A stretch of 64,000 bases of DNA, taken from assembly GCF_002205635.1 (NCBI RefSeq), contig NZ_NISJ01000011.1, positions 1 to 64,000 of the forward strand. The letters are read 5' to 3'. Each line of letters opens with the position of its first letter. The stretch's first letter is position 1. This stretch comes from Sphingopyxis witflariensis. Lineage in GTDB: Bacteria > Pseudomonadota > Alphaproteobacteria > Sphingomonadales > Sphingomonadaceae. The position numbers and the translations under genes were made by a program. Of the stretch, positions 41,043-49,249 are shown piece by piece. The notes beneath the pieces were generated by a model, which was not told the DNA's origin, searched no databases, and saw only the letters and a list, made by a program, of their open reading frames with translations.

Positions 41043-42659
41043 ATGCGCTTCGATTATGTCATCTGCGGCGCCGGGGCGGCGGGCTGTGTTCTGGCCTATC
41101 GCCTCTCCGAAAATCCGGCGATCCGCGTCGCGTTGATCGAAGCGGGGCCGCGCGACCGCCATCCGTTCATTTCGATGCCCAAGGGGCTGGCCAAGGTGAT
41201 GCAGGACCCCAAGCATCTGTGGGTCCATATGAGCGAGCCCGAAGCCGCGACCGCGGGCCAGTCCGAAGCCTGGGTGCGCGGGCGCGTGCTCGGCGGATCG
41301 ACCTCGGTCAACGGGATGATGTATGTGCGCGGCCAGCCCGCCGATTTCGACGCGATCGCCGAACAGTCGAGCAAGGACTGGAGCTGGGAGCATATCGGCG
41401 CCGCTTACCGCGCGCTGGAAAGTCACGAACTGGGCGGAGACGAGACGCGCGGCGATGCGGGGCCGCTGAAGGTGTCGATGCCGACGCAGCGCATGCCGGT
41501 TTCCGACGCGCAGGTCGCGGCGGGCGAAGCGATGGGCTGGACGCGCAAGGCCGACGTCAACGCTCCCGACGATCAGGTCGCGATCGGCTATACCCCGCGC
41601 ACCATCTTCAAGGGCAAGCGCCAGAGCGCGGCGCAGGCCTTCCTGCGGCCCGCCGAGAAGCGCCCCAACCTCACCGTCCTGACCGACCGCACCGTCGATC
41701 GCATCCTGTTCGCCGGCACGCGCGCGGTCGGGGTCGAGGTCGTCCACAAGGCCGCGCGCGAGCGGATCGACGCGGGCCATGAAGTCATCGTCTGCGGCGG
41801 CGCGATGGCGAGCCCCGCGATCCTCGAACGATCGGGGGTCGGCGATGAAAGCCGTCTCGCCGCGCTGGGCATCCCGGTCGTCCATCACAATCCGGCGGTC
41901 GGCGAAGGCCTGATCGAGCATCGGGGGATCATTCTGCAGTGGAAACTCACCAAGGCGGCCTTGTCGCAGAACCGGGTGTTCGGTGGCTGGCGGCTGCTGC
42001 TCGCAAGCTTGCGCTATTACCTCACCGGCGACGGCCCGATGGCGGCGGCGGCCTATGAGATCGGCGGCTGGTTCAAGACGCGGCCGGGGCTCAACCGCCC
42101 CGACGCGCAAATGCTGATCGCGCCGTTCAGCTTTGATATGGAAAAGCAGCGCACCGCGCTGGAGAAGCATCCGGGGATCAACGCCGTCGTCTATCCGCTG
42201 CGCCCGACATCGCGCGGCAGCATCCATATCGCGACGCGCGATCCCGATGCAGCCGCAAGCTTCCAGCCCAATTACCGGTCAACCGAAGAGGATCGCGCGG
42301 CGATGATCGGCGCGGTGCGGGTGATGCGCGATTATGCGAGCCAGGCGCCGCTCGCCGCGATGATCGACTGCGAGACGATGCCTGGCCCCGCGTTCGAAAG
42401 CGATGCCGAGATCATGGACGCTTACGACCGTTTCGGCACCTGCGGCTATCATGCCGTCGGCAGTTGCCGCATGGGCAAAGATACCGCGTCGGTGGTCGAT
42501 CCCTCCCTCAAAGTGCGCGGTATCGAGGGGGTGCGGGTGATCGACACGTCGATCATGCCCGCAATCCCGTCGGGCAACACCAATGGCCCGACGATGGCGA
42601 TGGCGTGGCGCGCCGCCGACATCATCCTGCGCGATGCGCCGCAAACAAAGGCGGGTTGA
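41043..42659 (+). CDS. GMC-family FAD alcohol dehydrogenase
   Basis: This 538-residue choline-dehydrogenase-like flavoprotein has the FAD motif CGAGAAGCVLA with Glu in LIEAG, the first GMC signature region VRGRVLGGSTSVNGMMYVRG, the second signature GGAMASPAILERSGVG, and the active-site His470 in CGYHAVGSCRMG followed by SGNTNGPTMAMAW. It oxidises a primary or secondary alcohol, probably the product of hydroxylation. GGGAAGAGTGT precedes the chosen ATG; the open 30-codon extension overlaps site B. The acyl-CoA dehydrogenase gene starts one base after its stop. Confidence 0.93.
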   Translation: MRFDYVICGAGAAGCVLAYRLSENPAIRVALIEAGPRDRHPFISMPKGLAKVMQDPKHLWVHMSEPEAATAGQSEAWVRGRVLGGSTSVNGMMYVRGQPADFDAIAEQSSKDWSWEHIGAAYRALESHELGGDETRGDAGPLKVSMPTQRMPVSDAQVAAGEAMGWTRKADVNAPDDQVAIGYTPRTIFKGKRQSAAQAFLRPAEKRPNLTVLTDRTVDRILFAGTRAVGVEVVHKAARERIDAGHEVIVCGGAMASPAILERSGVGDESRLAALGIPVVHHNPAVGEGLIEHRGIILQWKLTKAALSQNRVFGGWRLLLASLRYYLTGDGPMAAAAYEIGGWFKTRPGLNRPDAQMLIAPFSFDMEKQRTALEKHPGINAVVYPLRPTSRGSIHIATRDPDAAASFQPNYRSTEEDRAAMIGAVRVMRDYASQAPLAAMIDCETMPGPAFESDAEIMDAYDRFGTCGYHAVGSCRMGKDTASVVDPSLKVRGIEGVRVIDTSIMPAIPSGNTNGPTMAMAWRAADIILRDAPQTKAG

Positions 42660-42660
42660 G

Positions 42661-43677
42661 ATGAGCATGACGAGTGAATTGAAGGACGCGCTGGGCGCGC
42701 GGTTCGACGGCATGAAGTCCGGCGATGACGGCTGGCAGGCGCTCGCCGACGCCGGCGTCCTCGGCCTGCCCTTTTCGCAAGCGCATGGCGGGCTGGGCCT
42801 CGCGCCGCGCGACGGGTTTGCCGTGCTCGAAACGCTGGGCGAACGGGCGACCGCCCTGCCCTATCTCGAATGCGTGTTGCTGGCGGGCGTATTGCTCGAC
42901 CGCGCCGAAGGCGAGCATGCGGCCGCATGGCTGCCGCGTATCGCGCGCGGCGAAGCGAAGCTGGCGTTCGCGTGGCTCGACGACAAGGATGCGGCGCGCG
43001 CAGAAGCCGACAGCAATGGCTGGCGCCTGTCGGGCGGCAAGCTGCTCGCGATCGGTGCGGCCGAGGCCGATGCCGTGATCGCCACCGCAGAGGCCATCGA
43101 AGGTGTGGCCGCCTTTCTGCTACCCCGCGATGCAGTCGCGATGAAGGCCTATCCGACGATCGACGGGCGGCGCGCCGCCGACATTTTGCTCGACGACGTA
43201 TCGCTGCCCGCGGCCGCGCGGCTTGCGCTGACCCCCAACGACATTGCCGAAATCCTCGATCTGGGCGCCGCCGCCATCGCTGCCGAAGCCGCCGCGATCA
43301 TGGCGCGGTTGGTCACCGACACCCGCGACTATTGTCGTCAGCGCGAACAGTTTGGGCAGGCGATTTCAAGTTTTCAGGCGGTGCAGCACCGGCTGGTCGA
43401 TATGCACATCGAGGCGCGCCGCGCCGCCGCCGCCGCCGCACTCGCTGCCGATGCGCTCGATCTGGAAGCCGCCGCGCGCGCGAAAGCGATCAGCGCCGCG
43501 AAGGTCACGATTGCCGATGCGGGGCGGTTCGTCGGGCAAAATGCGGTGCAATTGCACGGCGGCATGGGGATGACCGAGGAACTGCCGGTGTCGGCGCTAT
43601 TCAAACGGCTGACGGTGATCGAAAGCGAGTTTGGGACGCGCGATGAACATCTGGCGCGGTATATAGCCCTAAGTTGA
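42661..43677 (+). CDS. Acyl-CoA dehydrogenase, short form (possible alpha-type subunit)
   Basis: This 338-residue flavoprotein has the acyl-CoA dehydrogenase fold: LGLPFSQAHGGLGLAPRDGF, REQFGQAISSFQAVQHRLVDMHIEARRA and LHGGMGMTEELPVSALFKRL. It is shorter than the usual 380-400 residues, is Ala-rich and lacks the middle-domain GSD motif. Partnership with the second acyl-CoA dehydrogenase at 43819 fits the heterotetrameric type known from steroid side-chain degradation, in which one subunit lacks part of the FAD or catalytic site; that pairing is inference. Confidence 0.86.
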   Translation: MSMTSELKDALGARFDGMKSGDDGWQALADAGVLGLPFSQAHGGLGLAPRDGFAVLETLGERATALPYLECVLLAGVLLDRAEGEHAAAWLPRIARGEAKLAFAWLDDKDAARAEADSNGWRLSGGKLLAIGAAEADAVIATAEAIEGVAAFLLPRDAVAMKAYPTIDGRRAADILLDDVSLPAAARLALTPNDIAEILDLGAAAIAAEAAAIMARLVTDTRDYCRQREQFGQAISSFQAVQHRLVDMHIEARRAAAAAALAADALDLEAAARAKAISAAKVTIADAGRFVGQNAVQLHGGMGMTEELPVSALFKRLTVIESEFGTRDEHLARYIALS

Positions 43678-43680
43678 CAG

Positions 43681-43739
43681 CTCCTCCCTGTCGCGCAGCG
43701 ATGGGGAGGTGGCAGCGGCGCAGCCGCTGACGGAGGGGC
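43681..43739. repeat. Intergenic repeat with CTCCC / GGGGAGG palindromic core
   Basis: CTCCTCCCTGTCGCGCAGCG is followed by ATGGGGAGGTGGCAGCGGCG and a CAGCCGCTG dyad. This composition is a familiar sphingomonad intergenic repeat. The remaining bases to 43818 hold a second dyad (TCCGCTTCGCGGA) and no gene. It separates convergent genes. Confidence 0.65.
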
Positions 43740-43818
43740 TATGGCGCGGTCCCTCCACCATCCGCTTCGCGGACGGTCCCCCTCTTCATGCCTTCGGCAC
43801 AGGGAGGATTGATTGTGG

Positions 43819-45027
43819 CTAAATCCCCAGCTCGGCCTTCGCCAATATGTTGCGCTGAATCTCGTTCGTCCCGGCGTAGATCGTGCTCGCGCGTTCGTTG
43901 AGATAGTGGAGCGGCGCGATCGCCTGCCACACTTCTCCGCTGCAATAATCGTCGGCGATCAGGCCGGGGATCGGCCCGCCGGGCATTGCGACACCGGGCT
44001 GGAAGGCGCGCGCCAGCGGCCCGGCTGCTTCGAGCGCCAATTCGGTCACGCACTGTTGCAATTCGGTGCCGAGGATCTTCATCATCGAGGCGTCGGTTCC
44101 CGCCGGCGACCCCGCCGACAGGCGCGAAAGAATGTCGCTCTCGAGCCGCGCGAGAATGTCGCAGCGGATGCGCGCCTCGGCAATCCGCGCGTCGAGCAGC
44201 GCGCGCGCTGGCCCCGCAGGCTGCGCGGCGACCTGCTGTGCCAGCTCGTCCAGTCCGACCTCGATCTCGGGCGCATAGGCGCTGCCCCCGCGTTCGAATT
44301 CGAGCAGATATTTGGCGACGGTCCAGCCCTGGTCGATTTCACCCAATATATTCGCGACCGGCACACGGACATTGTCGAAGAAAATCTCGTTCTGGATATG
44401 CTCGCCCGACGCCATGATGATCGGGCGGACCTCGACCCCCGGCGACGTCATGTCGATCAGCAGGAAGGTGATGCCCTGTTGCTTGCGCTCCGCTCTCGTC
44501 GTGCGGACGAGGCAGAAGATCCAGTTCGCGACATTGGCGTGGGTCGTCCAGATTTTGGTGCCGGTGCAGATCAGATCATCGCCGTCGCGGACCGCCTTCA
44601 TCTGCAAAGCGGCGAGGTCCGACCCCGCGCCGGGCTCGGAATAGCCCTGGCACCAGAAATGTTCGCCCGACAGCATGCGCGGCAGGAAGAAGGCCTTTTG
44701 TTCGTCGGTCCCGAAACCGATGATCGCGGGGCCGCACATCTTGATCCCCATTGGCGACACCGGCGGCGCGCCCGCGCGGACGCGCTCGCTGGCGAAAATA
44801 TGATGCTGAACGACGCTCCAGTCGCAGCCGCCATATTCGGTCGGCCAGGCGGGCGCGGCCCAGCCTTTGGCGTGAAGCTTGGCCTGCCACGCCATTTGCG
44901 ATTCATGGTCGGCATAGACGCTCGTCATCAGCTGGCCCGCGCGGCGAAGCTCGGGGGTCAGTTCGACGGCGAAGAAGGCGCGGACTTCGTCCCGGAACGC
45001 TTCGTCGGCGGGGCTCAGCTGCGCCAT
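43819..45027 (-). CDS. Acyl-CoA dehydrogenase, full length
   Basis: This 402-residue enzyme introduces a double bond into a CoA thioester. It has the FAD-binding CQGYSEPGAGSDLAALQ, TGTKIWTTHANVANW, GERGGSAYAPEI-like arginine segment FERGGSAYAPE, and at the C terminus STIYAGTNEIQRNILAKAELG, whose Glu is the catalytic base in many members. It is encoded on the strand opposite to the short acyl-CoA dehydrogenase and 1 base after the aldehyde dehydrogenase stop. Likely works with the short form or alone on a bulky substrate. Confidence 0.93.
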   Translation of the reverse strand: MAQLSPADEAFRDEVRAFFAVELTPELRRAGQLMTSVYADHESQMAWQAKLHAKGWAAPAWPTEYGGCDWSVVQHHIFASERVRAGAPPVSPMGIKMCGPAIIGFGTDEQKAFFLPRMLSGEHFWCQGYSEPGAGSDLAALQMKAVRDGDDLICTGTKIWTTHANVANWIFCLVRTTRAERKQQGITFLLIDMTSPGVEVRPIIMASGEHIQNEIFFDNVRVPVANILGEIDQGWTVAKYLLEFERGGSAYAPEIEVGLDELAQQVAAQPAGPARALLDARIAEARIRCDILARLESDILSRLSAGSPAGTDASMMKILGTELQQCVTELALEAAGPLARAFQPGVAMPGGPIPGLIADDYCSGEVWQAIAPLHYLNERASTIYAGTNEIQRNILAKAELGI

Positions 45028-45028
45028 G

Positions 45029-46441
45029 TCACCCCGCCTTCGGGATAAAGATCGCCTTGGGCCGCGTGAATTCGAGCAGGCCGGGAACGCCATTTTCCTG
45101 TCCAAAGCCCGACTGTTTTGCGCCCGCGAGCGGGGTGAAGGGGGTCGATTGCAGATTCTGATTGATCCAGACTGTCCCGGTGTCGAGCCGGTGCGCGATC
45201 GCGGTCGCCGCCGCGATATCGGCCGACCAAACCGCGCCCGCGAGGCCATATTCGCTGTCGTTAGCGCGCATGATAACATCGTCAACATTATCGAATTTCA
45301 GCAGCGGCAGCACCGGGCCAAATGCTTCCTCGACGACGACACGGCTATCTTCGGGCGGATTGTCGACGAGAGTCAGCGGGACGAAATAGCCTACATCGGG
45401 AACCGGGCCGCCTTCGAGCAATGTCAGTCCCTTGGCGCGCGCATCGTCGAGGAGGGCTCGGACGCGGCGGTATTGGGGTTCGTTCTGGACCGGGCCGTAG
45501 CGATTGCCCTGCTCTGCGCCGTCGCCGACGGGGAGTTCCTTCGCCAGTTGGTGGAGGCGGTCGCGCAGCTGGTCGTAGATATCGGCGTGGATATACAGGC
45601 GCTTGGTCGCGACGCAGACTTGCGCGGTGTTGTGGAAGGCGCCCTCGAACAATTGCGCCGCGACCGCGTCGACATCGACATCGGGCAGAACGATCGCGGC
45701 ATCATTTCCGCCGAGTTCGAGCGTAATCCGCTTCAAATCCTTCGCCGCCGACTCCATCACGCGGCGCCCGGTCGCGGTCGATCCGGTGAAGCTGATCTTG
45801 GCGAAGCCCGGGTGCGCGGTCATCAGCGGGCCGAGTGCGTCACCGCCGCAGATGATGTTGAAGACCCCCGCCGGGAAGACGTCGCGGATCAATTCGCCGA
45901 TGCGCAGCGTGCAGAGCGGGGTGAAGGGCGAGGGTTTGAGCACGAGCGTATTGCCCGCCATCAGCGCCGGGCCGATCTTCCACGACGCGAGCAGCACCGG
46001 GAAATTCCACGGCACGATCCCGCACACCACGCCGAGCGGCACATGGTGGACCTCGACCCGGCGGGTGTCGCTGTCCTCGGTGACGTCGACCGGGATATCG
46101 AGCATTGTCGTCGCCTTCAGCCACATCGCGGCGCCGCGGATTTCGGCCTTGGCGCCGGGGAGCGGGCGCCCCTGTTCGCGGACGAACAACGCCGCGAGTT
46201 CGTCGGCATGCGCGTCGATGATGTCGGCGGCCTTGACGAGACACGCCTTGCGGTCGGCGATCGGGGTATCGCGCCACGCGGGGAAAGCGCGCGTTGCGGC
46301 GGCGACCGCCGCGTCGAGGTCGGCAGCGGTGGCATCGGGCGCCTGAGCGAAAACTTCACCTGTCGCCGGATTGCGCACATCGATCGTCGCGGCCGCATGG
46401 ACCGCATGTCCGTCGATCGTCATCGCAAGATTGTCGCTCAT
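45029..46441 (-). CDS. NAD-dependent aldehyde dehydrogenase
   Basis: This 470-residue enzyme has Asn in PWNFPVLL, Lys in LKPSPFTP, Glu in TLELGGNDAA, and nucleophile Cys in NTAQVCVATKR; NTAQVC differs slightly from the common NAGQVC. It would oxidise the aldehyde made by the GMC oxidoreductase to the acid that the ligase activates. The ATG at 46441 follows GTGGAGAGACGA. It is divergent from the GFA gene across the region with site C. Confidence 0.92.
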   Translation of the reverse strand: MSDNLAMTIDGHAVHAAATIDVRNPATGEVFAQAPDATAADLDAAVAAATRAFPAWRDTPIADRKACLVKAADIIDAHADELAALFVREQGRPLPGAKAEIRGAAMWLKATTMLDIPVDVTEDSDTRRVEVHHVPLGVVCGIVPWNFPVLLASWKIGPALMAGNTLVLKPSPFTPLCTLRIGELIRDVFPAGVFNIICGGDALGPLMTAHPGFAKISFTGSTATGRRVMESAAKDLKRITLELGGNDAAIVLPDVDVDAVAAQLFEGAFHNTAQVCVATKRLYIHADIYDQLRDRLHQLAKELPVGDGAEQGNRYGPVQNEPQYRRVRALLDDARAKGLTLLEGGPVPDVGYFVPLTLVDNPPEDSRVVVEEAFGPVLPLLKFDNVDDVIMRANDSEYGLAGAVWSADIAAATAIAHRLDTGTVWINQNLQSTPFTPLAGAKQSGFGQENGVPGLLEFTRPKAIFIPKAG

Positions 46442-46507
46442 TCGTCTCTCCACCACATTGCCGGCCCGCTTATCACAAGGCCTGGTCGTCCATACGGACT
46501 TTACAAA

Positions 46508-46527
46508 CTAATGGCGTTAGATAAAAG
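46508..46527 (+). promoter_or_regulatory. Cluster motif CTA-N6-TTAG, site C
   Basis: CTAATGGCGTTAGATAAAAG lies between the aldehyde dehydrogenase (minus, start 46441) and GFA (plus, start 46554) genes. Its core CTAATGGCGTTAG is an inverted repeat (CTAA/TTAG). It shares 13 of the first 17 bases with site A. Confidence 0.6.
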
Positions 46528-46553
46528 CGCAACCAGAAAAGCGCAACGGGAGA

Positions 46554-46976
46554 ATGACGGTGTCGGAGGCTGAAATCGAAGGCGGATGCAATTGCGGATC
46601 GGTGCGATACCGCGTGGCGGGCGCCCCGCTGGCGGTTGCGGTCTGTCATTGCAGCAATTGCCGCCGCCAGTCGGGCAGCGCCTTTTCGGTCAATATCGTG
46701 GTGCGCGCCGATGCGATGGAGCTGACCGGCGAGCTTACCACCTATGAGGATCGCGACACCGAAAGCGGCGCCCCGGTCCTTCGCCAGTTCTGCGCGACCT
46801 GCAGTTCGCCGATCCAGTCCTTGTCGGCGGCATCGCCCAAGATCGCAATCGTCAAGGCGGGCACCGCCGACGATCCGGCGCGCTTCACACCCGCAGTGCA
46901 TGTGTGGACCGCCTCGGCGCTGCCATGGGTCGAAATTCCCGCCGGCCTGCCGCAATTTGAGCGCAACGCGCCATGA
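46554..46976 (+). CDS. GFA (CENP-V/GFA) zinc-binding family protein
   Basis: This 140-residue protein has three cysteine pairs: CNCGSVRY (about 12-14), CHCSNCRRQSGSAF (about 31-36) and CATCSSPI (about 80-83), plus the glycine-poor beta scaffold of the family. GFA-family proteins bind zinc; some react with glutathione adducts, but most have no proven activity. AACGGGAGA precedes the ATG. It overlaps the CoA-transferase gene as ATGA, so it belongs to that transcript. Confidence 0.88.
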   Translation: MTVSEAEIEGGCNCGSVRYRVAGAPLAVAVCHCSNCRRQSGSAFSVNIVVRADAMELTGELTTYEDRDTESGAPVLRQFCATCSSPIQSLSAASPKIAIVKAGTADDPARFTPAVHVWTASALPWVEIPAGLPQFERNAP

Positions 46977-49246
46977 GCGTCGATCGCCCGCTGTCGGGGG
47001 TGCGCATCGTCGATCTGGTCGCGGGTCCGATGGCACCAATCACTCGCTATCTCGCCGAACTCGGCGCGCGCGTCGATCGCTTCGTGCCGCCGCCGGCGGC
47101 GCCCGATGCCGCCGATATCGCCGCCAATGCCGGAAAAATTGTCCATGCCGAAGCGCTGAGCAGCGAAGTCTTGCGGGCCGCCGACATCATCGTCGCGCTG
47201 CCCGAAGCGCCGCTAGACTATGCCGAGCTGGCCGCGGCCAACCCGGCGCTCGTCCTGATGCACGTCAGCGATTTCGGCACTGGCAACAGCCTCAGCGACT
47301 GGCAGGCGAGCGACGCGGTGCTCCACGCGCTGTCGGGCGGGCTGTCGCGATCGGGCATTCGCGGCCGGGCGCCGCTGTTGCCGCCGGGCGAACTCGCGTG
47401 GCAATGCGCGGCGTCGCAGGGCGCTTATGTGTTGGCCGCCGCCTATTATCGCGCGCTGCGTTCGGGACGCGGCGACCTCATCGATTTTTCGGCGCTCGAC
47501 GGTGCGATGCAGGCGCTCGACCCCGGCTATGGCATCAACGGCAGCGCGACGATGGGGCGCCCCGCGCATCTGCTGTCGCGCGACCGGCCCGCGAAGGGCA
47601 CGCAATATCCGATTTTTGCCTGCGCCGACGGCCAGATCCGCATTTGCCTGCTCGCGCCGCGCCAGTGGCAGGGCATGTTCCGCTGGATGGGCGAACCCGC
47701 AGCCTTTGCGGCGCCCGAATTTGCGAAGATGAACGTCCGCCAGCAGTCGGAAGAATTGCGGGCGGCACTGGGCGCGTTCTTTGCACCGCGGTTGCGCGCC
47801 GACCTCGAGGCCGAGGGTCAGGCGCATGGCGTTCCCATCGCGGCGATGTTGAGCTTCGCCGAATTTGCGGCAAGCGAACAGGTCGCGGCGCGAAACGCGC
47901 TCACCGAAATCACCCTCGCCGACAGCCGCCGCGTGACGCTGCCCAATGGCGTCCTCACTATCGATGGCACGCGCATGGGTCCGCAGGGCGAAACTGCCGC
48001 AGCGGCGCCCCCGGTATCGGGAACGGCGGCGATGGCCCTGCCCTTTGAAGGGCTGAAAGTGCTCGACCTCGGCGTCATCGTCGTGGGCGCCGAGGCAGGA
48101 CGGATGTTCGCCGATGGCGGCGCCGACGTCATCAAGGTCGAAAGCGCGGCCTTTCCCGACGGATCGCGCCAATCCTATCTGCCCTATGGCCTGTCGACGA
48201 GCTTTGCCGCGGGGCACCGGGGCAAGCGCAGCCTGGGGCTCGACCTGCGGCACGAAAAGGGCCGCGCGCTGTTCCTCGATCTGGTGAAACAGGCCGACGT
48301 GCTGCTGTCGAATTTCAAGCCCGGCACGCTGGATTCGCTCGGCATCGGCCCCGACCTGCTCGCCGCGACCAACTCGCGGCTGGTGATGGCCGATAGTTCG
48401 GCGTTCGGGCCGACCGGGCCGTGGGCGAAGCGGCTGGGCTATGGCCCGCTGGTACGCGCCGCGACCGGCCTGACCGCGATGTGGCGCTATGACGATGATC
48501 CCGACAGCTTCAGTGACGCCGTGACGGTCTATCCCGACCATGTCGCGGGCCGGGTGAGCGCGCTGGGCGCGGTCGCACTGCTCATCCGCCGCGAACGCAC
48601 CGGGAGAGGCGGGGTCGCCAGCGTCTCGCAGGCCGAGGTGATGCTGGCGCAGTTCGCATCGCATCTGGTGGCGCGCGACCTGCCCGAATCGAGCGGCCAA
48701 CCGTGCGGCGCCTCCATTCTGTTTCCCGCCGCCGGAGACGATGAATGGTGCGTCGTCACGATCCGCGGCGCGGGCGACGAGGCGAAGCTGGAGGCGATCC
48801 TGGGCAAGCAGCCGTCCGATCTGCATGACCGGCTGGCCGAATGGATCGCCGCCCGCGACGCCATGGATAGCGCCCGCGCCTTGCAGGCCGCCGGAATCGC
48901 TGCGGCGCCGATGCTGCGCGTCGCCGACCTTCCCGATTCCGTCTATGCCCGCGAACGCGACTGCTATCGCCGCGACGCCCATCCCCATCTGGCCGACCCG
49001 GTTGTATCGGAACGCCGCGCCGCCCGGCATCGCGACCAGCCGGTGCTGTCGCCCGCCCCTGCCCCCCTGATGGGAGAGCAGACCGGCGCCATTATCCCGG
49101 AATGGCTCGATCGGGATGGCGAAGACATGGCCCGCCTGATCGAAGAGGGAATCCTTCATCCCGTCAGCCAGTCCGAACTATCGCAAATTCAAAAGCATCT
49201 TGCGAAAGTCGGGCACGATACAAGAGACGCGGCCACAGTCCGGTAG
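46973..49246 (+). CDS. Double-domain CaiB/BaiF family CoA transferase
   Basis: This 757-residue protein joins two class III CoA-transferase domains. The first (about 5-340) carries GVRIVDLVAGPMAPITRYLAELGA and Asp176 in FSALDGAMQ, which aligns with the catalytic Asp of formyl-CoA transferase. The second (about 357-700) carries LKVLDLGVIVVGAEAGRMFADGGADVIKVES and RGKRSLGLDLRHEKGR, but the corresponding residue is Glu555 in VSQAEVMLAQ. It would move CoA between a donor thioester and the pathway acid. Fused tandem CaiB proteins are known from steroid and other alicyclic catabolism. Confidence 0.88.
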   Translation: MSVDRPLSGVRIVDLVAGPMAPITRYLAELGARVDRFVPPPAAPDAADIAANAGKIVHAEALSSEVLRAADIIVALPEAPLDYAELAAANPALVLMHVSDFGTGNSLSDWQASDAVLHALSGGLSRSGIRGRAPLLPPGELAWQCAASQGAYVLAAAYYRALRSGRGDLIDFSALDGAMQALDPGYGINGSATMGRPAHLLSRDRPAKGTQYPIFACADGQIRICLLAPRQWQGMFRWMGEPAAFAAPEFAKMNVRQQSEELRAALGAFFAPRLRADLEAEGQAHGVPIAAMLSFAEFAASEQVAARNALTEITLADSRRVTLPNGVLTIDGTRMGPQGETAAAAPPVSGTAAMALPFEGLKVLDLGVIVVGAEAGRMFADGGADVIKVESAAFPDGSRQSYLPYGLSTSFAAGHRGKRSLGLDLRHEKGRALFLDLVKQADVLLSNFKPGTLDSLGIGPDLLAATNSRLVMADSSAFGPTGPWAKRLGYGPLVRAATGLTAMWRYDDDPDSFSDAVTVYPDHVAGRVSALGAVALLIRRERTGRGGVASVSQAEVMLAQFASHLVARDLPESSGQPCGASILFPAAGDDEWCVVTIRGAGDEAKLEAILGKQPSDLHDRLAEWIAARDAMDSARALQAAGIAAAPMLRVADLPDSVYARERDCYRRDAHPHLADPVVSERRAARHRDQPVLSPAPAPLMGEQTGAIIPEWLDRDGEDMARLIEEGILHPVSQSELSQIQKHLAKVGHDTRDAATVR

Positions 49247-49249
49247 CGC

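Noticed and set aside
43681-43818. Small gene between the two acyl-CoA dehydrogenase genes
   Set aside because: The bases form intergenic dyads of a repeat type; frames there are short and lack ribosome sites.
30415-49246. Assignment of the cluster to classical steroid degradation
   Set aside because: Ring-degrading enzymes that define that pathway are absent; only side-chain-type enzymes are seen, which also serve other alicyclic substrates.
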